From Ligula intestinalis (Eukaryota; Platyhelminthes; Cestoda; Diphyllobothriidea; Diphyllobothriidae), in the NCBI GenBank assembly GCA_036362985.1, contig JAYGXS010000004.1:18209964-18273963 (forward strand): a DNA stretch of 64,000 nt, read 5' to 3'. A program made the position numbers and the translations under genes. The notes under the pieces were generated by a model. It searched no databases and was not told the origin of the DNA. It saw only the letters and a program-made list of their open reading frames with translations. Positions 33,001 through 43,319 of this stretch are shown piece by piece. Position 1 is the stretch's first letter. Each line of letters opens with the position of its first letter.

Positions 33001-34940
33001 TGAAGCCTTACAAAGTTGCGTTTTTGCCTTTTCAAAGGACGCCGCCACTGTTAGATTCGCTAGAAAAGGTTTCCGGTGGCGGTAGAGACGTGTTTTTTTC
33101 GTGATCCGCTCCCTTTGCGATAAAACTCACTCACACCTTTCGGTTCTTGGGATGGTCACCTAGGAGGACTGCAAGCGAGAACCTGTCCGTATTGTCTGTA
33201 CAAAATTCCCGGTCACATATTTTGAATGCTGTTGAATTTACCTTGTGGTTGTAATGCAACCCTGCACTCGTTGATGCACGTTCACCGATTGCTAAAGGAA
33301 ATCATTCGTCCCGTTTTTCTTTGGGGAGACTCACTCTCGAACCCCGCCAGTAACCGCACAGCGGTAGATGACAATTGCGGTCAAAGGCCAGGGAGACTGG
33401 AATGAAAGTTTCTCGCTCATTAGCTGTCATCAGCTAGGCGCGTTGGATAGGTCGCGGATGGTGCAGTACCTGGCGTTGAGTATGACTGACTCCAAACGAT
33501 TAATGAGCCGGAAATGGCTATTTCAATCACTGTTGTCTTTGTCTTTAATGATCTTCTGCCTGTGAAGTGATATTTTGTTCCTGAAAGGCGCTTTTAGGCA
33601 ATTTATGCGCAAGATTTCATATCTCCCATTATTAAAAGTCAGCATGGCAATCGCTTCTTTTGAATGCTGTTGAGTTTGCCCATGTGTAAGCAAGAGCGTA
33701 CGATTGGCGCATCTCCGACACTTGGTGAGGTTCTCATGACCTCTGCTATCTTCTCGTGTGATTATTAGGATATTGATAAAAACCGCGATGGGCTCCTCTT
33801 GACATGTTTCAAACACTTTTAGCAGCAGGCTATCCGATTTGCAAATACTCTACCCCCCCTCCACCCCCCACGGGCGACAGTTTTTCTCCTTAAAATCCCG
33901 CAAATGGTATTCAAACCCCTAGAATTCTGGACAATGCCTGAGTAGTTTTTTCCTGTCTGCCCTTTTTACGTAGTTCCATAACTGGCAACGCCACATGTTT
34001 TGCATCATAGGTGCTCTCTACCAAGAGGGAGTTCAAAAGTATTTCCCTAATAATCCTGACCTGATATGAAATACCGCTACTATATATTCGGTGGTACACC
34101 GCAGTTTCACTGAATTCCTTGACGGAGAGCCAAGTACTGGAACAAATCTGCTGCTCCTGTGTTAATTGTGGGTCTTACTGGGGGAGCTTATAACGATGGC
34201 AAAGCTACCGGTAATTGCCATGACGATGTCCTTACGCGTCTCCCAACAGTACTGCTGGTTACGACCTGTGGCCCACGCCAAAAACAACCCGTCCCCTCTC
34301 TGCCGCCGGTTTATGCCACTCTCAGGTGACTTAAAGGCTTTTACACATTTGCACTGAGTGTAGAAGCCAAGCCAGTCATCTGTCCCAGAGGACGGAAAAA
34401 CGTTTAACTTGTGGCAGTAAAGCTGGCGCCCCTAACAGTTAAAATGTATACTAATGGAATTGCTTATAAGCGTGGGTGTAACCAATTCCGACTCTCTCTG
34501 GACAGCCAAAAAACCCGGCTGGAGCTCTGTTATAGGGTTAAACTTCAGGGAAATTCAACTGGTGCATATTTCAAGCGACGGGACTTGTCGGTGATGTGTG
34601 CTGTCTCTAAGCCAACCAGTAGAAAATGGCCAAAGAAACGGTTAAAGAATGTGGATACATTTTTCTTAGAAATTCAAAAAAAAGATTAAGACAAGTTCTC
34701 ATGTTGCAGGTGAATAAAACAACAAAACCCTACCACTATAAGTTTTGTTAAAGCTGATTTCGCGAGTTGTCGTGTCTTTGTTGGACGTTAGCAGATTGTC
34801 TATAGATGGCTTTAACGCCTGTCCGTTTTTGTGCCTGTTTCCGTCATCTCCAGATAAGGATAGCCAGTTGGAAAGTAGGTCTTCTGTGACCACATTATTT
34901 CAATCCCTTTTGTCGCCTTTGTTAGTTAGTTCTTCCCCCC
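33001..34940. other. No gene; SINE fragment
   Basis: Bases 33385-33450 hold a fragment of the SINE at 17795 (GGAGACTGGAATGAAAG, CATTAGCTGTCATCAGCTA). The rest has only short frames of unconvincing composition. Confidence 0.45.
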
Positions 34941-34954
34941 TTTGATGTGCACTT

Positions 34955-35215
34955 GAACCTCGGATGATGAGCAGCTCCATCTGCGAGCATTTCAGGTAAC
35001 GTGCGAACCACTTGCGGCAAATTTGACGAGCTTCCCGTAAGCTAACAAGCTGTCAGTGCTTGTATCCGCCATTGAGTCTTGTCCCCCAGGGCGTGGGTAC
35101 TCGGTCGCCGGCAGCGCGGATCAGTGAACTGATGCAGTTTGATGGGCTAGCTTTCTCAAGGACGACTGTCTAGCATGAAGAGCTCTGTGTCGGAACGGAT
35201 TAACCTGGCTGGCCG
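34955..35215 (+). repeat. Dispersed repeat R3, copy 1
   Basis: Shares ordered words with 52860-53130: ATTTCAGGTAACG, GCGAACCACTTGCGG, GTCCCCCAGGGCGTGGGT, CAGTGAACTGATGCA and CGGAACGGATTAACC. Not coding. Confidence 0.6.
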
Positions 35216-35551
35216 AAGTTCCAATGTGCTCTGACTTCACTTTCCTCCCTCCCTCCCTCCCCCCTCTCCCCTTCCTCGAGGCTTTCAGTGAAAAGCTTAA
35301 CTTCTAAAGCCGAGTGTGCGCGATTGACGGGAATGTATCGTTTTGTTTCCATCCATCCTTCCTTGCGAGCTTGACTCCCGAACAGCGGTTTATTTAAGGG
35401 CATCACACTGGCTGCAATATTCTTTCCCCCAGCCCCCCCCCCCTTCGTTAGTAGCTGCTTTATTTTTGCCTGAAGGTCAGTACTTTTAAGATAGAGAAAG
35501 TTAACGCCTCTACTTGCCTCTTGTCCCACTAGGCTGCGGCACTTCTTACAG

Positions 35552-35779
35552 CTGTGGTACGTCTGTCGGTACGAGATTCGACGGAGCAATCATCAGCGGA
35601 ATCAGAACGAGTTCTTCGCGCAGTCCTGGCAGACGCTATGAAGGCCTACGTGTCGCCATCTGCCCCTGCGTCGTTGGATTCTGCGGCAAATTCAGCCGGC
35701 GAGGAGACCAACATCGCAAACGGAAAAACTCCGTCCACCACAGCCGCAACTGTGCTGCCACAGGGCAAAATTTTATCTG
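35552..35779 (+). CDS. Candidate internal exon, possibly the penultimate exon of an unrecognised gene
   Basis: A 228-bp open exon lies between CACTTCTTACAG and the donor GTATGT. It encodes a helical start (SAESERVLRAVLADAMKAYV) and a Ala/Ser/Thr-rich tail ending ...LPQGKILS plus one base. The upstream sequence has a pyrimidine-rich tract before the AG. It ends with one leftover base, which matches exactly the exon at 51667, which begins with two. Joined, the codon is GGC (Gly). I recognise no family. The intron to 51667 would be about 15.9 kb, long but in line with the AIP intron and the repeat load here. Confidence 0.55.
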
Positions 35780-35904
35780 GTATGTCATCCAGCCTCCGAT
35801 TAGTTTGTTGTTTCCTGCTTCCTCCGGGTCGTCTTGTCTTTTGCATGAATATATTTGGAATATATCCTGATCCTGCGTTATTTGTCGTCTGTTCGTTCGC
35901 CTGA

Positions 35905-37280
35905 GTCGGTAAAAAAGGGGCGCCTGAGAAGTGACGTTTGTCTGGTTTGCGACGCTTGTACATGTTCAACGACAAATTCTCAGCCAGCCTAGTCCGAAGA
36001 CTGTTTTTCAGGGTCATCGCGCGGAGTAGACGCAATCTTTACGACTTCAGAGAAGGAGTCTCATTTGCGTCTGTCTCGCTCTCTCTCTCTCTCTGCCTCT
36101 GTTTCTCCCAGTAGTGAGTAGCAGGGAATCAGCCTCCGACTGTCGTAGTTGACGGTTTGTTTTGCCGAAAATTTTGAGCAACTTTTGTCCCCCGGTATCT
36201 TGGCCTTTTCTGTGCAAAATTGGCTGGTGAAAAATGCTGCAAGGTTTGCTTTACAAGGTGTCTCTCATGCTCGCTTTTCCAATTTTCCCTGTTGGTTTAC
36301 ACCATACTCTCACCCCTCATCTTCATGTGTAAACGACTGTCCCATCTTACCTTCATCGTCTGCTGTAGAAGGCTGGAAGGGGGCGGTGGCGATGGGCTGT
36401 CAACGCAGTGCCACCGCCCACACGTCTATTTTTGCTCGCCGACAAAGTGTTGCTGCTACTGCCGGCTGTGCCAGACTGCATACAACCCAAAAACTATCCT
36501 GAATGTTTCCTCTCGTGCGTTCCTGTTTGCTGTCCTCTGCGATTAAAAATGACGTCCCAAGCGTCCGCCTCAGCGTCTGTGTGGTAGTCAATATTCCTTG
36601 TGAGAAGGACTGAAGCATGGAGTGTTCACTCTCCCTTTCCCCTTTTATGCGTTTTATTGTTTTCAAACCTCCTCTGAGGTTGATTGAGTTTGTTGCAGTC
36701 TTGTGTGTGTGTGTTGCTTATCAGCAGCAATTGTTGTCTCTTTAAACTGTTTTAATTGGCACGCACACACACACAGAAAAAGCGGCTGGCGTGCGTGCAG
36801 GCATGCGTGTGTGTGCTGTTGGTTTGCATCCCCCGTGTTGGCGCCAGCGTTCATCTAGGCCTCACGCGGGAGGGTTCATCAACAGGCCCGTTTTTCAGCA
36901 ATAACCGGCTAGTTTATCTCCCTCCCAGGAGCAATCACACCGCTCTTGTTTATATAAACACTGGTTGTCTTTGTCCCAATAAGGGGGCTGGCGTGTTTGC
37001 ATCCAACTATTTCATCAAAGTTTTGTTTGAAGAAGAAGAAAACCGGTTGCTTTGCTCGAGGGGGAGCTGAAGACAGTTAGTCAAAAAGGCGTGCTACCGG
37101 CGGCGTTACTCGAACTAATTACACGTTAGCCGGAATCCGGTGGAATTTCAGTTAGCACCGTCTCTGCCCTCCCAATAGCCCAGTCAATTGGTAAATCACT
37201 GGAGCGTCTGGCTTATGCATTGCTTTTCCAGCCGTCTTACTAGATCTACAATGGATTTCTGGTGTTTGTTTAAGCCTGCG
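35905..37280. other. No recognisable gene; short CT and CA runs
   Basis: A CT run lies near 36070-36095 and a CA run near 36762-36776. Several frames are open but have Cys/Phe/Ser-skewed composition and no splice context. Confidence 0.4.
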
Positions 37281-37289
37281 TTAATATTT

Positions 37290-37760
37290 CGACCGGCGAT
37301 TTCGACGATAATCACTGTGAACATCAACGAGTTGAAGCACGCAGTGACTGCAGTTGATTATAATGAAGGCAAACACACCGGGTCTACCCCACTCTCTGAC
37401 CACCTTCGTACCGGGAATCGGTGTCAAGACAGAGTCAAGAAGACCGATAATGCTGGAGGGCGCAGACGGCTGGCGCGACAAACACTCAACACGCGTAGCA
37501 AACAGCACGTCTTGTTAGGTACGCCCCCGACAGGGAGCGCCATAAAGGCCACATTAAAAAGGAGCCCTCGAATCTGACTCTCAGCCCGCCGACAGCCACA
37601 CCACACAACAAGACACCCGCTGGACCGACTGCGGTGTCCGAGTTAACCCGCCAGCTGGAAACGCACCAAGCCACGGCTTTTAGTGTATCGGATTCATTAT
37701 AGTGAGGAAAGAAGCGCGCCGAGGGTTGACCTCACTCTCTCCTCCCACCAGCAGCAACAG
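37290..37760 (-). repeat. Family S solo copy
   Basis: Same orientation as copies 1 and 2: GGCGATTTCGACGATAATC, GGCTGGCGCGACAAACACTC, GCGCCATAAAGGCCACATTAA and TTCATTATAGTGAGGAAAG. It lacks the segments beyond the CA edge. Confidence 0.7.
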
Positions 37761-37857
37761 GCAACCGCCAAGCTGTCGGCCGCCTTAATACTTCACAGGT
37801 CAATAGCTCTTATTTTTGACACGCGCTGTTAATAAATTGCTGTTATGCGAACTGATT

Positions 37858-38236
37858 CAGTGAGGATAACTTGTATGACCGCCTCAACAGGCCAGGGAAT
37901 AGGAACGCCCCATCCGACTTGAAATAGCATTACGATCAATTTCAGGCCGAGAGGAGGGATATTTCCCGCATCTTAGCCCTAACAAAAAACTCAACTCTCA
38001 CCTTAAAACTGCCTTTATCTTAGCCCTACGCTAAACCTAAACCTCATAGTTAGCACGAACTCAAACCTTGACCTTTAACATAATCTTGATCGTGACCCCC
38101 AACCCTAAACGTAACTCTAACTCTCGCCTTAATCTTAAACCTCCTCTTCCCGGAACTGGGCACAAAGCCGCATGTGTTGTGGACAGTTCCGGTTGCCGTG
38201 TGCTGTTGAGGCGACCGCAAGACTCATCCTTTACGT
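37858..38236. mobile_element. Inverted-repeat element containing telomere-like CCTAA array
   Basis: The ends are inverted copies: AGTGAGGATAACTTGTATGACC at the left and the inverse of AAAGGATGAGTCTTGCGGTCG at the right, both continuing into GCCTCAACAG. The interior (about 37970-38150) is a degenerate array of CCTAAAC, CCCTAAC and CTTAAAC words. The element at 45038-46272 is another member. It is non-autonomous; the array resembles the flatworm telomere repeat (TTAGGG) but is too degenerate to call telomeric. Confidence 0.65.
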
Positions 38237-38499
38237 GATTGCCTGTTGTTCTTCTTTTCATAAAGTGTATTTGTTTGTTTCTTCCTCTCGTCGGCATCCC
38301 CTGTGCTCCATCATGGCGCCAAAGCTGCTAGACAATTAACCCGCACTAGCAGACATATGTTGTGCGTTTAAAGTAAGGATGGTCACCTTTGGAAGATTGA
38401 GCCTTTTGACTTGGACAGTGAGTGGCAGCCATCGGTAAATCATGTCGAGAAAGCTGTAGAGATGCGTGGGCACTGACCGATTAGCAGCAGGAAGTGCAG

Positions 38500-39190
38500 T
38501 CGCTCAGACTGGCTGATGACACAATTTTATCGGGCGATGCTGGTTACGCCCTAGGCGTAAGGAGGCCTCACGCCGCCTTAGCCATCGCGCCCAACTGTCA
38601 TCGTCAGGTGGTTGCGACGAACGGAGACAGTCGGTTGGAGCATGTGTGCGTGTGTGTGCATGGGCCCTCACTCTCTGTGCCGTCTCAGGTCTTCTTGATT
38701 TTGTCGTGACACCACAAGCCCAGGTGGAGGATTGGGACAGGGAGTGAAGTAGATGCAGCGCAAGTTACCCTTCCTTCACCACCTTTCTGTGGAGCACATG
38801 GGGGAAGTCGCAGAGAAAAGGCGGTCGAAATTTCACGTGTGTGTGAGAGAGAGCGATGCTAGCAACGCCCGGTATTCCTGGTCGGTCACCCACCTTGGTA
38901 CGCCCTAGGCGTACGGCCTCACACCGTCTCAGTCACCACGCTCAACTGTCATCGTCAGCTGTTTGCGAGGTACGAACAATCGGTTGCTGCATGTGTGTGT
39001 TTGTACGTGGGCCTCCTCCCTCCCCATCTCCGTTCTTGAATTTGTGTTGACACCGGTCACAGATGAGGGGAGTGAGGTAGATAAAGTGAAAGTCTACTCT
39101 CACTATAAGTTACCGTACCTGCAGCATCCTGTTGCGCAGTAAAAAAAGTAGACCTCGTTGAAAAACGACGGTTGAACTGTCGTGCGTGTG
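38500..39190 (+). repeat. Diverged tandem duplication, ~350-bp unit
   Basis: Unit 1 (about 38545-38820) and unit 2 (about 38895-39180) share GGTTACGCCCTAGGCGTA / GGTACGCCCTAGGCGTA, CCAACTGTCATCGTCAG / TCAACTGTCATCGTCAG, a CATGTGTGTG run, TCTTGATTTTGTCGTGACACC / CTTGAATTTGTGTTGACACC and a GTGAAGTAGAT / GTGAGGTAGAT block. A possible third piece lies near 39990-40090. Frames here are unconvincing. Confidence 0.6.
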
Positions 39191-39279
39191 CGTGTGTGTA
39201 AATTAAGCCCAGAGGCAGGCAGAATGAAGCAGCCACGGAGGGGAGATCCATTCTGACCGCAAATCCGCCCGGTTTTTAC

Positions 39280-39425
39280 TGCAATGAATCAGAGGCGCTG
39301 GAATCTATCATGTCGTACTGCAAATCGTTACTTGGAGGGTTGTCAAAGTGACAAGATAAGTCGGCCCTTCGCTCCGGACGGAGAGTCAGACTGCACTGGC
39401 TCCTTCTTAATGTGACCCCTAGGGC
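39280..39425 (+). repeat. Family S fragment
   Basis: Short inverse-orientation remnant with GAATCTATCATG, CTTGGAGGGTTG, GAGAGTCAGACTGCA and CTCCTTCTTAATGTGACC. Confidence 0.55.
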
Positions 39426-39792
39426 ACTCTCACGCACATGAAGTCCGAGCCGCCTTTACAGCATCTTGGTACATGCTACTGAAACCAGGCCGTGTGTAAC
39501 ACACACACACATACGACCAACCACTGTGCTCGAGCCCATCTCCGGTCACCTTGATTTTTTCATGCCCCCGGAGGAAGGTGGATGAGCTCGGTGCGACTGA
39601 GCTAAATGGTTTTTCAAGCCTGTCAGAATTCAACTCTTCAACTGTTATAGTTCCGTTCAGCTTCACATGTACGACCAATTGTTATTTATGGATAGAAGAG
39701 CATCACTTAGGTTACTGACCATGCAAGGCATACTGGGACACACATTCCTAAATTGCCAATACAAGCGAACATGCGAGTCCCAGGAAGTAATT

Positions 39793-39950
39793 GAGAAGAA
39801 GACGACTCGATCGCTGGGACAATACTTTTATTCGCCTGACGTTTCGAGATCCGTCGCGGATTCGTCATCAGAGGCATAGTTAGATAGGAGGAGCACATAT
39901 GGGTCAGACGAATAGAAGTATTGTCCCAGCGATCGAGTCGTCTTCTTCTC
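39793..39950 (-). mobile_element. Foldback Penelope-type terminal repeat
   Basis: The left arm 39793-39840 and right arm 39903-39950 are inverted repeats 48 nt long with only 2 mismatches, separated by 62 nt. The arms carry GACGACTCGATCGCTGGGAC and the TTTTATTCG...CTGAC block. Sequence left of it (39750-39790) matches sequence right of the 22684 copy in inverse order, so the true element is somewhat longer. It matches the terminal repeats of Penelope-like elements, which often sit in inverted pairs. Confidence 0.85.
39831..39878 (-). ncRNA. Hammerhead-like ribozyme motif
   Basis: On the minus strand in order: stem I strand GCCT (39875-39872), core CTGATGA (39871-39865), stem II hairpin ATCCG / loop CGA / CGGAT, core GAAA (39845-39842), then CGTC, then stem I partner AGGC (39837-39834). 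CTGANGA and GAAA are the invariant hammerhead boxes, and the cleavage site would follow GTC. Stem III is only the self-complementary ACGT, as in the minimal hammerheads described for Penelope-like elements, which are thought to act as dimers. Weak point: the bases between core and stem II (CGA and CTC) do not pair. Confidence 0.65.
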
Positions 39951-39959
39951 ATTTCTGAC

Positions 39960-41340
39960 TTGCTTGCTCGGGCGGTTTGCTAGTTCTGCCTACCATGCCA
40001 GCCTCCACTGTACGGCGCCCAACTGCCATTCTCTTTTGCCCCCTCCTTCCTCCCCCCCCGCAATCGGCGTTCTGCCGATCGAGACAGTCAGCCCTTTGTG
40101 CAGTGTTGAAGAGTTTGATTTAGATGCTCAATGACGAAAGAACTCGGTGGAGAACCCTCCTGTTCCCAATACTTAGGTTGATGAAGACAAATAAGTAGGC
40201 AGTTGTTGCTCCGGTCACCCTGTATTTGTCGTGAACCAGCTACCTGAAGCTCTGAGACACAGTGAGTCCAATGTTTAGGGCTTTGCACTTCTACCTAACA
40301 GGTCGCGGGTGCGAAACTAAGAGTTTGCAACACTTGAGACGGGGTATGCACTTCATTGGCCGAGTGCGGTGATGTAAGACACCATACCTCGGCCGCTATA
40401 CTAGAGGCATTCTTGGGGTTAGCAGGAGGTGCAGGCCACTCGATAGTCCCAGATGTTTTTTTTTGTTTTTCTTAAACTGTTCGGTAAGGAACTCTCCTGC
40501 CCTCTGCCCTTGCCTCCCTCTCCTTCTTTCTCGATCGGTCCATAATACCAAGTAATCGCGTTACCCAAAATATTTGTGCTTCAAATATAAGTCGGAAGAC
40601 AAGTCAGGCGTAGCCTTCACGCTCAAGATGTCGCTGCCCAGTTTCAAGTCAAGAACATCCAGCCCTCTTCCATTTTCTTCCGGCCTTTTTAAACTACAGA
40701 ACTTCCCAGCTCTTTTTCTTCTCCCATACTCTCCGGAGATGGATTCCAACATAACTTCGAAATCTCAGTCTGCTACAAATATCGTGCTGCTGATTGTATG
40801 CCCTTCTTCTGTGCAATAAGATTCTGTGGTCCGCACATGAGTCTCAGTTCAGGAAAAGTTCCTCTTGACTGATTGTTCCTTCTGTGCTTTCACAAGACCT
40901 CGTAAGAACCTCTACTTGTCAATTTTTCTTTCCTTTCAATTGCAAATCTAATTTTAGTACGGCTTCTGAGCTGCTGGGTTAGTTACACTTTGTCCTCAGG
41001 AGCATTGTTATCACTGGAACTGATCTTCCAGCATGCAGTACTCTCCTCCCCCCCCCCCCCCCCAAAGGAAATAACGCGGTCATCAGTCATCCTCAACACG
41101 GTGATGTTCAGCCTATTAAACTTTTACTTTTAATCTGTACAACGTGTAACATTCCCTCCTTTAGTGAGCTGAAATTATCACTGGGACTGATTTCCCAGCG
41201 CCTAATACCCCAAGGGGGATATGCAGTATAATCCGGTTTTCACTCAACCTCATTGTGCTTTTAAGCGGTGATGTTTAATGCCAGCCTGCGCAAAAATGAT
41301 TAGGGTTTCCTGCATGAACATTAGTAGATCGAAAAAGTAA
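39960..41340. other. No recognisable gene; C run
   Basis: A C run lies at about 41047-41063. Bases 40270-40310 have a weak B-box-like GGTCGCGGGTGCGAAACT, possibly an old SINE. Frames are short and Ser/Leu-rich. Confidence 0.4.
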
Positions 41341-41344
41341 TCAA

Positions 41345-42050
41345 AGCGCCGATGGTTATTGCAGGAAAAAAGACAATTAGAATCGACCTCGACGTCACGG
41401 AATTTAGACGACAGGGGCTGTTTCGTGTTTCTTGACTCCTCTGACTCTGTATCCATCAGTCACGCGTACGTCAAACGACAGTTCCCCCGTCGATTTCGAC
41501 TATGGGCAGCCGCGTGCTCCAACAACAAGCCGCAGAAAACGCTGAAGCAAGCATACGCAGACACTGAAGTAAGCTGGGCAAGCTGCACGAAAGCTACAGC
41601 AAGCGGAAACAACGCAGCGAACTACCTCGAACGAAGAACAAGTGTTAAAGCAGACTTTACGTCAAACACTAATGCTGACAACTATCAATATGGTACGGTA
41701 CTATTAAACAAATAGTTTATGATAAACGAAGTGAAAACCCGAGCAGTAGATACACACTATCAAGAGCAAATGGAGTCGGCCAAACCACCTGAGTCTGGCG
41801 CCGATGGTTATTGCAGGAGAAAGACAATTAGAATCGAGCTCCACGTCGCGGAAGATAGGGGACAGGGACTGTTTCCTAACTCCCCTGACTCTGTATCCAG
41901 CAGTAACGCGTACGCCAAACACCAATGCTAACAATTATCAATGTGGTATGGTTCTATTAAACAAATAGTGGAGGATAAACGAAGTGCAAGCCCCAGCAAT
42001 GGATACACACTGTCAAGAACAAATGGAGTCGGCCAAATAGCCTGAGTCTA
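41345..42050 (+). repeat. Two-unit tandem repeat (~248 bp), first unit interrupted
   Basis: Unit 1 (41345-41476 plus 41668-41803) and unit 2 (about 41800-42050) share GCGCCGATGGTTATTGCAGG, AGACAATTAGAATCGA, GACTCTGTATCCA, ACGCGTACG, AATATGGTACGGT / AATGTGGTATGGT and GCAAATGGAGTCGGCCAAA / ACAAATGGAGTCGGCCAAA. Unit 1 contains a family S insertion that unit 2 lacks. Confidence 0.8.
41477..41657 (-). mobile_element. Family S retrocopy with target-site duplication
   Basis: A 181-bp insert runs from GACAGTTCCCCC (the CA-edge of family S) into the family interior. It is flanked by the 10-bp direct repeat TACGTCAAAC at 41467-41476 and 41658-41667. The empty site survives in the neighbouring tandem unit as TACGCCAAAC at 41911-41920. 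It is truncated at the side away from the CA edge, which fits a 5'-truncated retrotransposed copy read on the minus strand. Confidence 0.8.
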
Positions 42051-42239
42051 GGCAAGGCGAAACCAGTCTTGGAAGGAACGTTTGTTTGTCAGTGAGAGGG
42101 GGGCCCGACGGTTGCTTTTATATGACTTCATGAAGTAGTTCATATGGCATCTGATTGTTCTGATATGGTGCGCGAAAAGGGCGGGTTTCGTGTACACTGG
42201 TTCATAATTGTCTCAGCAAAAAAGGAAGGTATACCAATA

Positions 42240-42360
42240 GTGGCGAATACGCGAGTTCCCAGAAGCAGTTTAGAAGAAGAGTACGCTATCACTCGAACAA
42301 GAGTTTTATTTTCCAGACGTTTCGGATTCCGTCGGGAATCCTTAATCATAGGTGATGGTA
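42240..42360 (-). repeat. Penelope-type terminal repeat downstream of the endonuclease
   Basis: On the minus strand: CCTATGATTAAGG, a perfect 7-bp hairpin GGATTCC / GGAATCC (42324-42341), GAAACGTC, AATAAAACTC and the GTACTCTTCTTCT end, followed by ACTCGCGTATTCGCC. This is the same order as the foldback copy, but the first core box is changed, so ribozyme activity is doubtful. It lies about 360 bp downstream of the endonuclease frame in the same orientation. Confidence 0.75.
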
Positions 42361-42718
42361 GCAAAGTCATAGTCATGCGCAGATAGTGTTGAAACATGCA
42401 CAGATTGCGCGTCATTTATAGTTTATAGTGGTCATCCGCGTGCGTGCGATAATTATTCACTTCTGTAGCCACCGCTTGGATCTTAATTGACGCGGTACTG
42501 GCTTGACACTTTGAGTTCGACTCACTAATTGCTACAATTGTCTTGTCAGCGTCGGATGTGGGCCTGATAATGACGTGACAATTATGCCCGCTGTCGTCAG
42601 AGTTGTTGCTGCACCCGGCCCTTCCCATGTGATTAATTCTCTTGCTACGGAAACCTCTCACTTCACCGTATGAGAACGCCAAATCGTTGTGCTTGTTGAT
42701 GGACTGGGGGCCTGAGAA

Positions 42719-43140
42719 TCATGACTCCAGCAGCTCGTGGCTCACGCGATTGTCACTTCCTGCGAGGATTTTGGCCTCGTCAAACTTGAAAATATAGCCG
42801 GGTTCCATCGAGTGAGCTGCAACCTGGGAGATGGCCTCTTTCTTCCTCACCGCCGCTTCATGGTCGGCCATTCGCGTCCGGGGTAATCTCCCGATTTCTC
42901 CGACGAAGTTGCTTTGTCCACAACTGCACCAGATCCGGTAAACGACTCCAGTCGTTTCCTGCCGTGGCAGTGGGTCTTTCGGTCTCATGACCCGGCGCCT
43001 GATGGTTGCTTCTTGCCCTTGTACAACTCCAACTACAAGTGGGGTGAATAGGCGGCTGACCACTTCCGATACATTCTTCACGTACGGAAGAGCTCACGAA
43101 ACTTTTGGGCCAGTTGGATGTGGCTTCTTCTCTCATTTGC
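42719..43140 (-). pseudogene. Penelope-like element GIY-YIG endonuclease
   Basis: The minus-strand frame ends at 42719 and includes KNVSEVVSRLFTPLVVGVVQ, KDPLPRQETTGVVYRIWCSC, NFVGEIGRLPRTRMADHEAA and AILAGSDN-type residues. VVYRI...FVGEIGR...R..DHE is the GIY-YIG signature of Penelope-like elements, and KDPLP...ETTGVVY is a near-constant lead-in. Further sense codons upstream (REEATSNWPKS) are in another frame. The RT domain is not visible, so this is a 5'-truncated copy. The nuclease would cut target DNA for integration. Confidence 0.8.
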
Positions 43141-43319
43141 GTAAAGGGGTGTTCGAGTTGTTCTTGGAGCAGCCGCGGCTAATTGGGTCGAGAAGGGGGG
43201 GGGGGAGCGGACAGCTGGCTCGCCGCCAAAAAGTCACTGTATGGGTCTTCCTCTTGGCTAAACGGAACAGTTATCTCCTGAGTCAGCCCGGGGCGAAAAC
43301 ATTATGGGAAAAGTAATTA

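Noticed and set aside
37970..38150. True telomere or chromosome end
   Set aside because: The CCTAA words are irregular, bounded by inverted repeats, and lie in the middle of the window.
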